Below are positions 7,814 to 17,482 of a stretch of DNA of 37,869 nucleotides, piece after piece. The position numbers were made by a program, and so were the translations under genes. Below the pieces are notes generated by a model. That model ran no database searches. It saw only the letters and a program-made list of their open reading frames with translations, and had not been told where the DNA came from. Source of the stretch: Rhizobium sp. Q54 (GTDB taxonomy: Bacteria; Pseudomonadota; Alphaproteobacteria; ATCC43930; CGMCC-115725); assembly GCA_945861155.1 (NCBI GenBank), contig CAMATN010000036.1, positions 1 to 37,869 of the forward strand, read 5' to 3'. Each line of letters starts with the position of its first letter. The first letter of the stretch is position 1.

Positions 7814-7906
7814 CCGCTCAACCCCGTGCAGTGTTGGCGGCGGCGACCAAGCCGGGCGGCGGTCGGCGCGATCACCGGCCGCTTCGCGAAATTCGGTTTG
7901 AGGGGA

Positions 7907-9187
7907 TCACACCGTCTGCAGGATTTTTTCCTTGGTGATGTCGGGGGCCATGATCGCGTGCCAATCGGCATCGTTCGGCAGCACCTCCTCGCCGGCCCGG
8001 ATATGGTAGTAGCTGGTGCCGGTGCCATCGGGGTTGCCGCCCGCCTCGACCGTCTTTACCGCCTGGCGCAGCATGCGCCGCGTCTGGCCGATCGCCTTGT
8101 CGCCCGGTCCCAGATGCTCCTTCGAGCGGTCGACGATGCGCCCCATGGTTTCCTGCAACGCCCGGTCCTGCTGGTTGATGCCGTCGATGCCGGTGTAGCT
8201 CTCGGTGCGCTGCACCTCGCGGTCGAGGCCGTAATTGTTCGACCGGTTCTGCTTTGAGCGGAACGTTGTCGGGTCGACGAAATCCGGCCCGTTACCGATG
8301 CCGCGCTCGCGCCGGTCTTCCTCGGTCAGCGGCGCGTCGGTGGTGCTATACATCCAGTTGTAGACCATGGAATTGTAGTCATCCATCGGGACCCAAATGT
8401 GCCCGGCGTCCATCGGCAGCCCCGAATCCGAGCGCGACGGGCGGATCTGATGGAACGGCATGATGAAATGGTAGCTGCGGATGTGCACCTCCGAGTCGCC
8501 GAGCGGCCGGATCCCGGCATAAAGATAGCCGTAGTCAGTGACATCGACGACGAGCTTGGGCGCCTTGCCGCGGACAAACGGGGAGGACGGCTTGATGCCG
8601 CCGCGCGTCGAGTTGTCGGTCAAAAGGCGATGCAGGATCGGCGCGTGCGATGTATCGATGCCGCCCTCCAGCGCCTGCAGCCAGTTGCATTCCTGGATGA
8701 CCTTGGAGACATGCCGGCGGCTTTCGGGCACCTGGGTCCAGGCGAATTTGGGCGGCGCCGGCATCTTGTCGGCCGGGCCGAGATAGGCCCATACGATGCC
8801 GCCAAGCTCGACCGTCGGATAGGCGGTGATGTGGATATGCTGCTTGAACTGATTCTCCGGCGGCTCGTTGAGCTGGTCGAGGCAGTTGCCTTCGACGTCG
8901 AATTTCCAGCCGTGATAGACGCAGCGCAGCCCGCATTCCTCGTTGCGCCCAAAGAACAGCGAGACGCGGCGATGCGGGCAGAACTCGTCGATGAGGCCAA
9001 TGCGGCCCTCGCTGTCGCGGAACGCGACGAGATCCTCGCCCAAGAGCTTAACCCGCGCCGGCGGGCTGTCCGGGTCGGCGATCTCCGAGGACATGCAGGC
9101 CGGGATCCAATAGCGCCGCATTGCATTGCCCATCGGCGTTTCGGGGCCGACGCGGGTAATCAGTTCGTTTTCCTTGGGTGGCAGCAT
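7907..9187 (-). CDS. Rieske non-heme iron oxygenase, large (alpha) subunit
   Basis: This 426-residue protein belongs to the single-subunit Rieske oxygenases related to phthalate 4,5-dioxygenase and aromatic O-demethylases. The [2Fe-2S] Rieske motif is CPHRR (C70, H72) followed by CVYHGWKF (C89, H92). The catalytic domain has the mononuclear-iron motif QECNWLQALEGGIDTSHAPI with bridging D178 and ligands H181 and H186. Such enzymes hydroxylate, dihydroxylate or demethylate aromatic rings using electrons from a reductase, and no reductase or ferredoxin gene lies in the window. The ATG at 9187 has a strong AGGAGG 8 nt upstream. It is encoded between the TfdA-like dioxygenase and the luciferase-like monooxygenase, and probably carries out an early ring oxidation in this cluster. 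Confidence 0.9.
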   Translation of the reverse strand: MLPPKENELITRVGPETPMGNAMRRYWIPACMSSEIADPDSPPARVKLLGEDLVAFRDSEGRIGLIDEFCPHRRVSLFFGRNEECGLRCVYHGWKFDVEGNCLDQLNEPPENQFKQHIHITAYPTVELGGIVWAYLGPADKMPAPPKFAWTQVPESRRHVSKVIQECNWLQALEGGIDTSHAPILHRLLTDNSTRGGIKPSSPFVRGKAPKLVVDVTDYGYLYAGIRPLGDSEVHIRSYHFIMPFHQIRPSRSDSGLPMDAGHIWVPMDDYNSMVYNWMYSTTDAPLTEEDRRERGIGNGPDFVDPTTFRSKQNRSNNYGLDREVQRTESYTGIDGINQQDRALQETMGRIVDRSKEHLGPGDKAIGQTRRMLRQAVKTVEAGGNPDGTGTSYYHIRAGEEVLPNDADWHAIMAPDITKEKILQTV

Positions 9188-9303
9188 CGGGGTTCCTCCT
9201 GGCTCGAGAAGCTTAGTTTCCGGTAGCGCTGGCCGGGGCCGAACTCTCGCGTGAATGTACCTCGGAACGGCCGCTTAGGGGAACAGGTTCGCGGCTGGTC
9301 GTC

Positions 9304-10119
9304 CTACACGAGAACCGGGCGGTCGCCCTCGACGATGATCCGCCACAGCACGCGGCTTTGGCTGCGATCGTAGTCGCCGTGCGCCCGGTGCATCGTGGCG
9401 CGGTCGTCGATGATCAGCACATCGCCCTTGCGCCAGGAATGGTGGTAGACGATCTCGGGCTGGATCATGCGCTCGATCAGATCTTCCATGTAGGCCCGGC
9501 TGTCCTCGGCGGTCATGCCCTCGATGCACAGCGCCTTGGTGATGTGGAAATAGACCGCGCGCGACCCGTGCACCGGATGGGTGCGCACCATCGGGTGGAT
9601 GATCGGCTTGCCGAATTTCTCCCAATCCTCGGGGCGGGTGTCGTCGTGGCCGCTGTCGAGGCTGTTGACGGTTTTGAGCGCGTCGAGCCGGCGGCGGTCG
9701 GCCTCGGGCAGCGCGGCATAGGCCGCGCGCATGTTGGCGACGCTGGTGCCGCCGCCTTCGGTCGGGATCTCGACGCCGTAGAGGATCGTCGCCGCCGGCG
9801 GGCGCTCGCGGTTGGTGTGGTCGGTATGCCACATCTCGGCCGGGCGCTGGCCGTTGCGGTGCCACACGAGGCCGATGTCCTCATAGCCCGGCATGTGGTG
9901 CTGCGAATAATGCTGGCGCATCGGCGGGCCGAACGCGGTCACCGCGGCGAGATACTGGTCGGGGGTCAGCGACTGGTCGTGAAAGACCAGCGCCAGATGC
10001 TCGGCCAGCGCTTGCGACAGCGCCTCGGTCGTCGCCGGATCGAGCGGGCGGCTGAGATCCACCCCGGAAATCTCCGCGCCGAGCGATGAGTGGAGCGGGG
10101 TTACGGTCATTTCCGGCAT
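9304..10119 (-). CDS. TauD/TfdA-family Fe(II)/2-oxoglutarate dioxygenase
   Basis: This 271-residue cytoplasmic dioxygenase couples 2-oxoglutarate decarboxylation to substrate hydroxylation, often releasing sulfite from taurine or cleaving an aryl ether as TfdA does. Iron ligands are visible: H98 and D100 in MWHTDHT, and H244 in TMHRAHGDY. The 2-oxoglutarate-binding arginine is in SQSRVLWR near the C-terminus. The true start is the ATG at 10119, preceded by GGGAGG; a longer open frame runs upstream but only translates intergenic DNA. It is the first gene of the minus-strand catabolic cluster, 116 nt upstream of the Rieske gene. Given that context, an aryl-oxyalkanoate or similar ether may fit better than taurine, but this is inference. 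Confidence 0.88.
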   Translation of the reverse strand: MPEMTVTPLHSSLGAEISGVDLSRPLDPATTEALSQALAEHLALVFHDQSLTPDQYLAAVTAFGPPMRQHYSQHHMPGYEDIGLVWHRNGQRPAEMWHTDHTNRERPPAATILYGVEIPTEGGGTSVANMRAAYAALPEADRRRLDALKTVNSLDSGHDDTRPEDWEKFGKPIIHPMVRTHPVHGSRAVYFHITKALCIEGMTAEDSRAYMEDLIERMIQPEIVYHHSWRKGDVLIIDDRATMHRAHGDYDRSQSRVLWRIIVEGDRPVLV

Positions 10120-10338
10120 GTCATCCTCCCGTCGTTGCCGGCGCAGTCTAACGGCGCGGGAGGGAAAGGTCGAACCGGCAATGCGCAGCCCGGCAATGCG
10201 CCCACCGCCAATGGGAGCACCGGTTCCAGCGCCGGTCGGCAGGCATGCCTTCCCGCCCGGCGCGCCAGCCGATAAGATCGCCTCGGCAAAACCGCCAGCG
10301 CCGTTAGGCGCCATCGCCATACATAGGAGAGAAGGTTC

Positions 10339-10848
10339 ATGGCCATCTCGTTGTATTCCGGCTTCGTGCCAGTCTGCCTGCAGCTGCTCGGCGGCCTGAA
10401 AACCGTCCTGCAGAAGACCGAGGAACATACCACCGCACAGAAATGGGATCCCGCGGTAGTGCTCAATCTGCGGCTCTATCCCGACATGTTCACGCTGGAG
10501 CGCCAGGTGCGGCAGGTGTGCAATCACTCGCTGGGCGCCGGTCGGGTCGCCGGGGTCGATCTGCCGAGCCTGCCCGACCAGGACAACAGCTTCGCCGAGA
10601 TCCAGTCGCGCATCGATAAGACCGTCGCCTTCCTGCAGGGGCTGAGGGCCAACCAGATCGACGGCAAGGACGATTCAGACGTCACGGTCACCATCGGCGG
10701 CCAGCCGCGCACGATGAAGGGGCAGAACTATCTGTACCATTTCGCAATGCTGCAGGTTCAATTCCACGCGACCACGGCGTACGACATCATCCGCCATGTC
10801 GGCGTCACGGTCGGCAAGCGCGACTATCTGGGCCCGATGCCATCGTAA
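10339..10848 (+). CDS. DUF1993 family protein
   Basis: A 169-residue soluble protein starting MAISLYSGFVPVCLQLLGGL, with the family features FTLERQVRQVCNHS, SFAEIQSRIDKTVAFL and the C-terminal YLYHFAMLQVQFHATTAYDIIRHVGV. DUF1993 proteins have a DinB-like four-helix fold and no proven activity. H-containing helix positions (NHS, YHF, FHATTAYDI) could bind a metal, as in DinB relatives. A good ribosome site, AGGAGAGAAGG, precedes the ATG. It is divergent from the catabolic cluster (219 nt shared upstream region, no clear promoter seen) and is followed by a hairpin-rich spacer before gltX. Confidence 0.85.
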   Translation: MAISLYSGFVPVCLQLLGGLKTVLQKTEEHTTAQKWDPAVVLNLRLYPDMFTLERQVRQVCNHSLGAGRVAGVDLPSLPDQDNSFAEIQSRIDKTVAFLQGLRANQIDGKDDSDVTVTIGGQPRTMKGQNYLYHFAMLQVQFHATTAYDIIRHVGVTVGKRDYLGPMPS

Positions 10849-10865
10849 CTTCAAGCGACCAAGGA

Positions 10866-10989
10866 CCCCCTCTCCCCGATCGGGGCGAGGGGGGTCGGGG
10901 TAAGGGGGTCATCGGCTCAGGCTGCGGCCGCGCCCTCACCCGTCTCCGGGCTGCGCCCGGAGCCAGCCTCTCCCGCGATGCGGGAGAGG
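10866..10989. repeat. Three hairpins in the DUF1993-gltX spacer
   Basis: Three palindromes follow one another: CCCCCTC...GAGGGGG around CCCCGATCGGGGC at 10866-10894; CTCCGGGC-TGC-GCCCGGAG at 10944-10962 (perfect 8-bp stem); and CCTCTCCCGC-GAT-GCGGGAGAGG at 10967-10989 (perfect 10-bp stem, 3-nt loop). The composition CCCTCTCCC...GGGAGAGGG is a common alphaproteobacterial intergenic repeat. There is no U-run, so intrinsic termination is not obvious; attenuation or mRNA protection is possible. Confidence 0.75.
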
Positions 10990-11033
10990 GGCTATGCATG
11001 GCGCGAGCCCGCACCAGCGCCTAAATAACGACA

Positions 11034-12455
11034 ATGACCGTAATCGTCCGTTTCGCCCCGTCCCCGACCGGCCTGCTACATATCGGCGGCGCCCGCACCG
11101 CGTTGTTCAACTGGCTGTTCGCGCGCCACCACCAGCTTCATAGCGATGGCGGCGTCTTTCGGCTGCGCATCGAGGACACCGACCGGCTGCGTTCGACCTC
11201 CGAGGCGGTCGCCGCGATCATCGACGGGCTGGCGTGGCTCGGGTTGACCTGGGACGACGAGATCGTGCATCAGGCCGCCCGCGCCCAGCGTCACGCCGAG
11301 GCGGCAGGCCAGCTGCTCGCCGCCGGGCGCGCCTATCATTGCTACTGCACGCCGGCCGAGCTCGAGGCGATGCGCGAGCAGGCGCGCGCCGAAAAACGCT
11401 CGGTTCGCTATAACGGCGCCTGGCGCGACCGCGACCCCGCCGAGGCGCCGCCGGGCGTCCTCCCGGTGGTCCGTCTGCGGGCGCCGCAGACCGGCGCGAC
11501 GACGATCCGCGATCTGGTGCAGGGCGAGGTCACGGTCGCCAATGCCGAGCTCGACGACCTCATTCTGCTGCGCGCCGACGGCACCCCGACCTATAATCTG
11601 TCGGTGGTCGTCGACGACCACGACATGAAAATCACCCATGTGATCCGCGGCGACGACCACCTCAACAACGCCTTCCGCCAGACCCAGATCTACCGCGCGC
11701 TCGACTGGCCGGTCCCCGAATTCGGGCATGTCCCGCTGATCCACGGGCCGGACGGGGCGAAGATGTCGAAACGGCACGGCGCGATCGGGGTCGATGCCTA
11801 CCGCGAGCTCGGCTTTCTGCCCGAGGCGCTGCGCAACTACCTGCTGCGCCTCGGCTGGAGCCATGGCGACGACGAGATTATCGCGACCGAGGATGCGATA
11901 AAGTGGTTCGACGTTGCCGATGTCGGGCGCGGCGCCTCGCGCTTCGACCAGGCCAAGCTCGACAGCGTCAACGCCCATTACATCCGGATCGCCGACGATC
12001 GGCGCTTGGTGGCGCTCGTTGTCGAGCGGCTTGAGAGGGAGCACGCTCGGTCGATGTCCGAAACCGAGCGCGAGCGTCTGTTGCGGGCAATGCCGGGCCT
12101 CAAGCCGCGCGCCAAGACGATTGTCGAACTGGCGGACAAGGCGCGCTTTTACGTGGCGCCGCGACCGCTGCGGCCAGAGGGCGACGCCGTCAAGGCGCTG
12201 ACGCCCGAGGCGCGCGAGCGTCTCGGCCAGCTCGGCGCCGAGCTGGCCGATGCCGGTTGGAGCGCCGACGCGCTGGAGGAGAAATTACGCCAGTTCGCCG
12301 ATACGCGCGGGGTCAAGCTGGGGGCCGTCGCGCAGCCGTTGCGCGCCGCGCTGACCGGCTCGCTCGCCTCGCCCGGAATCTTCGAGGTCATGGAGGCGCT
12401 CGGCCGCGACGAGAGCCTCGGCCGCATCGCCGATGCCGCCAATCCCGCGAGTTGA
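11034..12455 (+). CDS. gltX: Glutamyl-tRNA synthetase
   Basis: This class I aminoacyl-tRNA synthetase charges tRNA(Glu), and in bacteria lacking GlnRS also tRNA(Gln), with glutamate. It is 473 residues, the standard size. The HIGH-type signature is [16 protein letters not shown] (HIGG at 16-19). The second ATP-binding signature is KMSKRHG at 243-249. [16 protein letters not shown] and the anticodon-binding helical C-terminus are also present. Alphaproteobacteria often carry two gltX genes; this copy has the usual position just upstream of gltA. Start ATG 11034 gives the canonical N-terminus although no strong Shine-Dalgarno is seen. Confidence 0.96.
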   Translation: MTVIVRFAPSPTGLLHIGGARTALFNWLFARHHQLHSDGGVFRLRIEDTDRLRSTSEAVAAIIDGLAWLGLTWDDEIVHQAARAQRHAEAAGQLLAAGRAYHCYCTPAELEAMREQARAEKRSVRYNGAWRDRDPAEAPPGVLPVVRLRAPQTGATTIRDLVQGEVTVANAELDDLILLRADGTPTYNLSVVVDDHDMKITHVIRGDDHLNNAFRQTQIYRALDWPVPEFGHVPLIHGPDGAKMSKRHGAIGVDAYRELGFLPEALRNYLLRLGWSHGDDEIIATEDAIKWFDVADVGRGASRFDQAKLDSVNAHYIRIADDRRLVALVVERLEREHARSMSETERERLLRAMPGLKPRAKTIVELADKARFYVAPRPLRPEGDAVKALTPEARERLGQLGAELADAGWSADALEEKLRQFADTRGVKLGAVAQPLRAALTGSLASPGIFEVMEALGRDESLGRIADAANPAS

Positions 12456-12508
12456 CGGCCGGGTTTCTCTCGCATCCGCGATATTGCATTGCAAAAATTG
12501 AACGGCGT

Positions 12509-12537
12509 TTGATAATCGGCGGCCGGCGGCCTATTCT
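12509..12537 (+). promoter_or_regulatory. Candidate sigma-70 promoter of gltA
   Basis: TTGATA (12509-12514), a 17-nt spacer, then TATTCT (12532-12537). The spacer is optimal and an A-rich stretch (GCAAAAATTGAA) lies just upstream, as an UP-like element would. It is 63 nt before the gltA ATG and inside the 145-nt gltX-gltA gap. Confidence 0.5.
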
Positions 12538-12600
12538 CTGCGACAGATAGCGGCGGCAGATTGCTCAACCGCCTGCGGGCGTCACGATCGAGGTGCATCC

Positions 12601-13926
<1,326 letters not shown>

Positions 13927-14005
13927 TCGCGGAACAAACCCTCTGAACGCTCGGCGTTAGGTCGGTGCAGACGCAGGGGCGAGGATTGGCAGGGGCAAGG
14001 ATTGA

Positions 14006-14758
14006 ATGTGCACCCTGATGATTCTGCGCCGGCCGGAGCACGATTGGCCTGTCGTGATCGGCGCCAATCGCGACGAGATGATCGACCGGCCGGCGATGCC
14101 GCCGGACCGCCATTGGCCGGACCGGGCCGAAATTGTCGCCGGTCTCGATCTGTTGGCCGGCGGCTCGTGGCTCGGCCTCAACGATTGGGGCGTCGCCGCC
14201 GCGGTGCTGAACCGGCATGGGTCGCTCGGCCCCACCGCCGGGTTGCGCTCGCGCGGCGAACTCGTGCTCGAGGCGCTCGACCACGCCGATGCGGTTGACG
14301 CCGCGATGGCGCTGTCGCATCTCGACCCCACCGCCTATCGCAGCTTCAACCTGATCGTCGCCGACAATCGCGATGCGTTCTGGCTGCGCCACACCGGCGC
14401 CGGGCGGGTCGAGGCGCGCCCGCTCGCCGACGGGCTCTCGGCGATCGCAGCGGGCGACATCGACGAATTGACGACGCCGCGCCTCGCTCTCGCCCGGCCG
14501 CGGTTTTTGGGCGCGCCGCCGCCCGATCCCGACCGCGACGAATGGACCGCCTGGCAGGATCTGCTCGGCGACGACATCGCCCCGCCCGGAATGGAGACAG
14601 ACGCGGCGATGCGCTTTCGTACGGCGCGCGGCTTTGCCACGGTGTCGAGCGCGCTGATCGCGCTGCCTGCGGTGCCCTCGCCCGAACGGCGGCCGGTGTT
14701 TCGCTACGCCGCGTGGCTGCCGGAACCGTCACCCTGGCGCGATGTACCGGCGAGTTGA
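14006..14758 (+). CDS. NRDE (TANGO2-like) family protein
   Basis: A 250-residue protein with Cys2 directly after the initiator methionine ([10 protein letters not shown]) and the family motif ANRDE at 20-24, followed by [29 protein letters not shown] and the SFNLIVADN block. NRDE proteins resemble N-terminal-nucleophile hydrolases, with Cys2 as the possible nucleophile. The eukaryotic homologue TANGO2 has been linked to acyl-CoA and heme handling, but the bacterial role is not settled. It is encoded between gltA and purC without evident operon coupling (79 nt after gltA). The spacer holds only a weak 5-bp hairpin, AACGC-TCG-GCGTT. Confidence 0.85.
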   Translation: MCTLMILRRPEHDWPVVIGANRDEMIDRPAMPPDRHWPDRAEIVAGLDLLAGGSWLGLNDWGVAAAVLNRHGSLGPTAGLRSRGELVLEALDHADAVDAAMALSHLDPTAYRSFNLIVADNRDAFWLRHTGAGRVEARPLADGLSAIAAGDIDELTTPRLALARPRFLGAPPPDPDRDEWTAWQDLLGDDIAPPGMETDAAMRFRTARGFATVSSALIALPAVPSPERRPVFRYAAWLPEPSPWRDVPAS

Positions 14759-14823
14759 GCGATATTGCTGCCGCAACTGTTAATGCCCATATTCGGCGCC
14801 TTGGTATGATCGGTAGAACCCAA

Positions 14824-15588
14824 ATGTCGCGACGCCGGCAGATTTACGAAGGCAAGGCCAAGGTGCTGTTCGAGGGTCCCGAGCCCGGCACCCTGGTCCA
14901 GCATTTCAAGGATGACGCCAGCGCCTTCAAAAACCAGAAGCGCGGCACGATCACCGGCAAGGGCGTCCTCAATAACCGCATCAGCGAATATTTGATGCTG
15001 AAGCTGGCCGAGATCGGCATCCCGACCCATCTGGTGCGCCGGCTCAACATGCGCGAGCAACTGGTGCGGGCGGTCGAGATCATCCCGATCGCGGTCGTCG
15101 TGCGCAACGTGGCGGCGGGGTCGCTGACCAAACGCCTCGGCATCCGCGAAGGCACGGTGCTGCCGCGCTCGATCATCGAATATTATCTCAAGAACGACGA
15201 ACTCGACGATCCGCTGGTCTCCGAGGAGCATATCACCGCGTTTGGCTGGGCGAGCACCCGCGACCTCGACGAGATCGGACAGATCGCGCTCAGGGTTAAC
15301 GATTTCATGACCGGCCTCTTTCTCGGGATCAACATCAGGCTCGTTGATTTCAAGCTGGAATTCGGCCGGCTCTACACCGACGACGACATGCGCATCGTGA
15401 TCGCCGACGAGATCAGCCCCGACAATTGCCGGCTGTGGGATTCGCGCACCAAGGAGAAGATGGACAAGGACCGCTTCCGCGAGGATCTCGGCCGGGTCGA
15501 GGAGGGCTATCAGGAAGTGGCGCGGCGGCTCGGCATCCTGCCGGAGGGCGGACCGGGCGATTTCCAGGCCCCCAAGGCCGTGCAATAG
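14824..15588 (+). CDS. purC: Phosphoribosylaminoimidazole-succinocarboxamide synthase
   Basis: It ligates aspartate to CAIR with ATP to form SAICAR in purine biosynthesis. At 254 residues it has the expected length, with the N-terminal [50 protein letters not shown] (substrate phosphate loop), [10 protein letters not shown] and [14 protein letters not shown] chose the ATG at 14824 ([13 protein letters not shown]) because alphaproteobacterial PurC begins this way; an ATG six codons earlier (14806) would add only IGRTQ. It is followed 18 nt later by purS. Confidence 0.96.
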   Translation: MSRRRQIYEGKAKVLFEGPEPGTLVQHFKDDASAFKNQKRGTITGKGVLNNRISEYLMLKLAEIGIPTHLVRRLNMREQLVRAVEIIPIAVVVRNVAAGSLTKRLGIREGTVLPRSIIEYYLKNDELDDPLVSEEHITAFGWASTRDLDEIGQIALRVNDFMTGLFLGINIRLVDFKLEFGRLYTDDDMRIVIADEISPDNCRLWDSRTKEKMDKDRFREDLGRVEEGYQEVARRLGILPEGGPGDFQAPKAVQ

Positions 15589-15606
15589 GCCGGCGGCTCT
15601 TTGGCG

Positions 15607-15846
15607 ATGAAAGCGCGAATCCATATCAGCCTCAAGCCGGGAGTGCTCGACCCGCAGGGCAAGGCGATCGGCAACGCGCTGCAGGGGCTCGGCTTCACCG
15701 GGGTTGACGAGGTCCGCCAGGGCAAGCTGATCGAGCTCGAACTCGCCGACAGCGATCCGGCGGCGGCGCGCGCCCGGGTCGAGGAGATGTGCCGGCAACT
15801 GCTCGCCAACCCGGTGATCGAAAATTACGCGATCGAGATCGGGTAA
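15607..15846 (+). CDS. purS: Phosphoribosylformylglycinamidine synthase subunit PurS
   Basis: This 79-residue protein (MKARIHISLKPGVLDPQGKA) is the small bridging subunit of the three-part FGAM synthase (PurS-PurQ-PurL). It holds the PurQ glutaminase and PurL synthetase together for ammonia channelling. Features include LQGLGFTG, VRQGKLIELEL and the C-terminal LLANPVIENYAIEIG. The ATG at 15607 is preferred over the TTG two codons earlier. Its partner purQ normally follows directly; here it is 923 nt away, beyond a secreted-protein gene. Confidence 0.94.
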   Translation: MKARIHISLKPGVLDPQGKAIGNALQGLGFTGVDEVRQGKLIELELADSDPAAARARVEEMCRQLLANPVIENYAIEIG

Positions 15847-15856
15847 CCTGCCAGAC

Positions 15857-16393
15857 ATGAGGATCAAGCAAGCCGCTACTCTCCTTGGCGGAACCCGATG
15901 CGTCCCTGTCCCCCATGTGAATACGCCTTCGTCTATTCTTTTCTCGGCCCTTCTGGCGGCCCTTTTACCGTTGCCGGTGCAAGGCGCCGAGCAGCAGCGG
16001 TGCGTTCGAGCCGAAATCGTGCTGTGGGGCGACGGGCGGCATGACGACACGGTGGCGCTGAACGCGTGGTTGCGCGGCGACGCGGCGATCTGGGCCGAGA
16101 GCGGAGCGCCGGTCGGCGCGGCGATCAGCGGGCGCAGCTTCCGCTTGTCGGCGGCGGTTTACGTCCGCGGCGGGACCGGACGGATGCTCGAAAATTTTCG
16201 CATGGAGTGGCCGGAGCGCGGCGAAACCGTGTCGGGCGGCTCGATCCGGTCGGGGACCGACCCTGCCGGGGCGCCGATCCTCTCCGATGTCAGCATCGTC
16301 GGCGGCGATTCCGGCGAGGGAATCCCGTTCGAGATGCCGGACGTTCCGTCGCCGGGCGACCCGAAAGACGAGGCGAGCTGCGCAACTTCCTGA
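15857..16393 (+). CDS. Secreted hypothetical protein, pectate-lyase-like beta-helix start
   Basis: 178 residues. An N-terminal hydrophobic stretch SSILFSALLAALLPLPVQGAE (about 25-45) looks like a Sec signal peptide with cleavage near VQGA/E, preceded by an unusually long ~24-residue n-region. An internal start is therefore possible. The mature part reads LWGDGRHDDTVALNAWLRG, then VGAAISGRSFRLSAAVYVRGG. This resembles the opening turn of pectate-lyase-superfamily proteins (GDGxxDDTxALxAWL), but there is no room for a full beta-helix. It starts 10 nt after purS and separates purS from purQ, an unusual position. No catalytic residues can be assigned. Confidence 0.6.
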   Translation: MRIKQAATLLGGTRCVPVPHVNTPSSILFSALLAALLPLPVQGAEQQRCVRAEIVLWGDGRHDDTVALNAWLRGDAAIWAESGAPVGAAISGRSFRLSAAVYVRGGTGRMLENFRMEWPERGETVSGGSIRSGTDPAGAPILSDVSIVGGDSGEGIPFEMPDVPSPGDPKDEASCATS

Positions 16394-16518
16394 AGCGGTC
16401 GTGTGTTAACACGAGGCGATAGATTCAATTTGTGGCGATTAACCATCAATTTGGTGGAATTTCTCCACACGACTGTGGCGAACTACCGTATCGTGATGAA
16501 ACACAAGGGCTGGGCGCG

Positions 16519-16707
16519 ATGCTGGATGTATTGGTGCTGCGCACGGCGTTGTCCGCCTTCTCGACGATGTTCGGAAGCCTCGGCGTGTTCTTTGTATATT
16601 TGAGCTTTCTTAAGCCCGAACTGGGCATTCATGCGGTGGTTTTTCTCGGCGTCGCAATGGCAATCTTGCGGTCCTCACCGCAAAATGACGGCGGTCGGTC
16701 GACTTGA
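16519..16707 (+). CDS. Possible small membrane protein, unknown
   Basis: A 62-residue frame starting MLDVLVLRTALSAF with two hydrophobic stretches, TMFGSLGVFFVYLSFL and IHAVVFLGVAMAIL, and a polar tail. AAGGG lies about 11 nt before the ATG. It sits in the otherwise empty 376-nt gap (16394-16769) before purQ. That gap is somewhat AT-richer than its surroundings and contains the palindrome GTGTTAACAC near 16407. I do not recognise the protein, and it may not be expressed. Confidence 0.3.
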   Translation: MLDVLVLRTALSAFSTMFGSLGVFFVYLSFLKPELGIHAVVFLGVAMAILRSSPQNDGGRST

Positions 16708-16769
16708 ATGCCCTTGAGGCGCAGCGTATGTGACGGTCATCGCCGCGACCGCCAGCGCCACAACAGCCG

Positions 16770-17459
16770 ATGAACGCCGTCATCATCATTTTCCCGGGCT
16801 CCAATCGCGAGCACGATGTCGCGCTCGCCTGGAAGCGCGCCACCGGCCATATGCCGGCCCGGATCTGGCACCGCGACGCCGCCCTGCCCGACACCGATTT
16901 GATCATCCTGCCCGGCGGCTTTGCCTATGGCGACTATCTGCGCTGCGGCGCGATGGCGGCGCACTCGCCGATCATGCGCGAAATAAAGGCGCGCGCCGAG
17001 CGCGGCACCCCGGTGCTCGGCATCTGCAACGGGTTTCAGATCCTGACCGAGGCCGGCATGCTGCCCGGCGCGCTGCTGCCCAACCGCTCGCTTAGATTCA
17101 TCTGCCGGGACGTTCATCTTCGGGTCGAAAACAATCAGACGATCTTTACCTGCGGCTATTCCGCGGAGCAGACGATCCGAGTGCCGACCGCCCATCATGA
17201 CGGCTGCTATACCGCCGACCCGGCGACCCTCGATCGCCTCGAGGACCGCGGCCTTGTCGCCTTTCGTTATTGCAGCCCGTCTGGCGAGGCGACCGGCGAG
17301 GCTAACGTAAACGGCTCGGCGCGGGCCATCGCCGGCATCTTCAACGACAGCCGCACGATCCTCGGGCTGATGCCGCATCCCGAGAACGCGACCGACCCGC
17401 TGCTCGGCGGCACCGACGGGCGCGCCCTCTTCGACGGCCTGGTCGGCGCGCTGCAGTGA
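16770..17459 (+). CDS. purQ: Phosphoribosylformylglycinamidine synthase, glutaminase subunit
   Basis: A class I glutamine amidotransferase that supplies ammonia to PurL; 229 residues, the usual length. It starts MNAVIIIFPGSNREHDVA. The oxyanion region is LPGGFAYGDYLR, the catalytic nucleophile is C86 in GICNGFQ, and the remaining triad is H203/E205 in LMPHPENA. VPTAHHDGCY is the conserved substrate-loop region. No Shine-Dalgarno is evident before the ATG at 16770. purL is not in the window; the next gene, phoD, is convergent with a 23-nt gap. Confidence 0.95.
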   Translation: MNAVIIIFPGSNREHDVALAWKRATGHMPARIWHRDAALPDTDLIILPGGFAYGDYLRCGAMAAHSPIMREIKARAERGTPVLGICNGFQILTEAGMLPGALLPNRSLRFICRDVHLRVENNQTIFTCGYSAEQTIRVPTAHHDGCYTADPATLDRLEDRGLVAFRYCSPSGEATGEANVNGSARAIAGIFNDSRTILGLMPHPENATDPLLGGTDGRALFDGLVGALQ

Positions 17460-17482
17460 GGGTGGGCCAGCGCAAGCTCGGC

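Noticed and set aside
9304-10119. Taurine dioxygenase in a sulfonate utilisation operon (tauD)
   Set aside because: No tauABC or ssu transporter genes are present; the neighbours are aromatic oxygenases, so only the family level is claimed.
10120-10338. Small direct repeats CCGGCAATGCGC and a short CCGGT-type hairpin upstream of DUF1993
   Set aside because: Short, imperfect and of the composition expected by chance in this GC-rich gap; no promoter or operator could be built from them.
14776-14804. Promoter for purC (TTGCTG, 17 nt, CATATT)
   Set aside because: Only about half the positions match at each box, and other equally weak pairs exist in the same 65-nt gap.
14704-16050. 448-residue minus-strand open frame opposite purC and purS
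   Set aside because: The opposite strand encodes well-conserved PurC and PurS; the antisense translation is compositionally biased and matches nothing.
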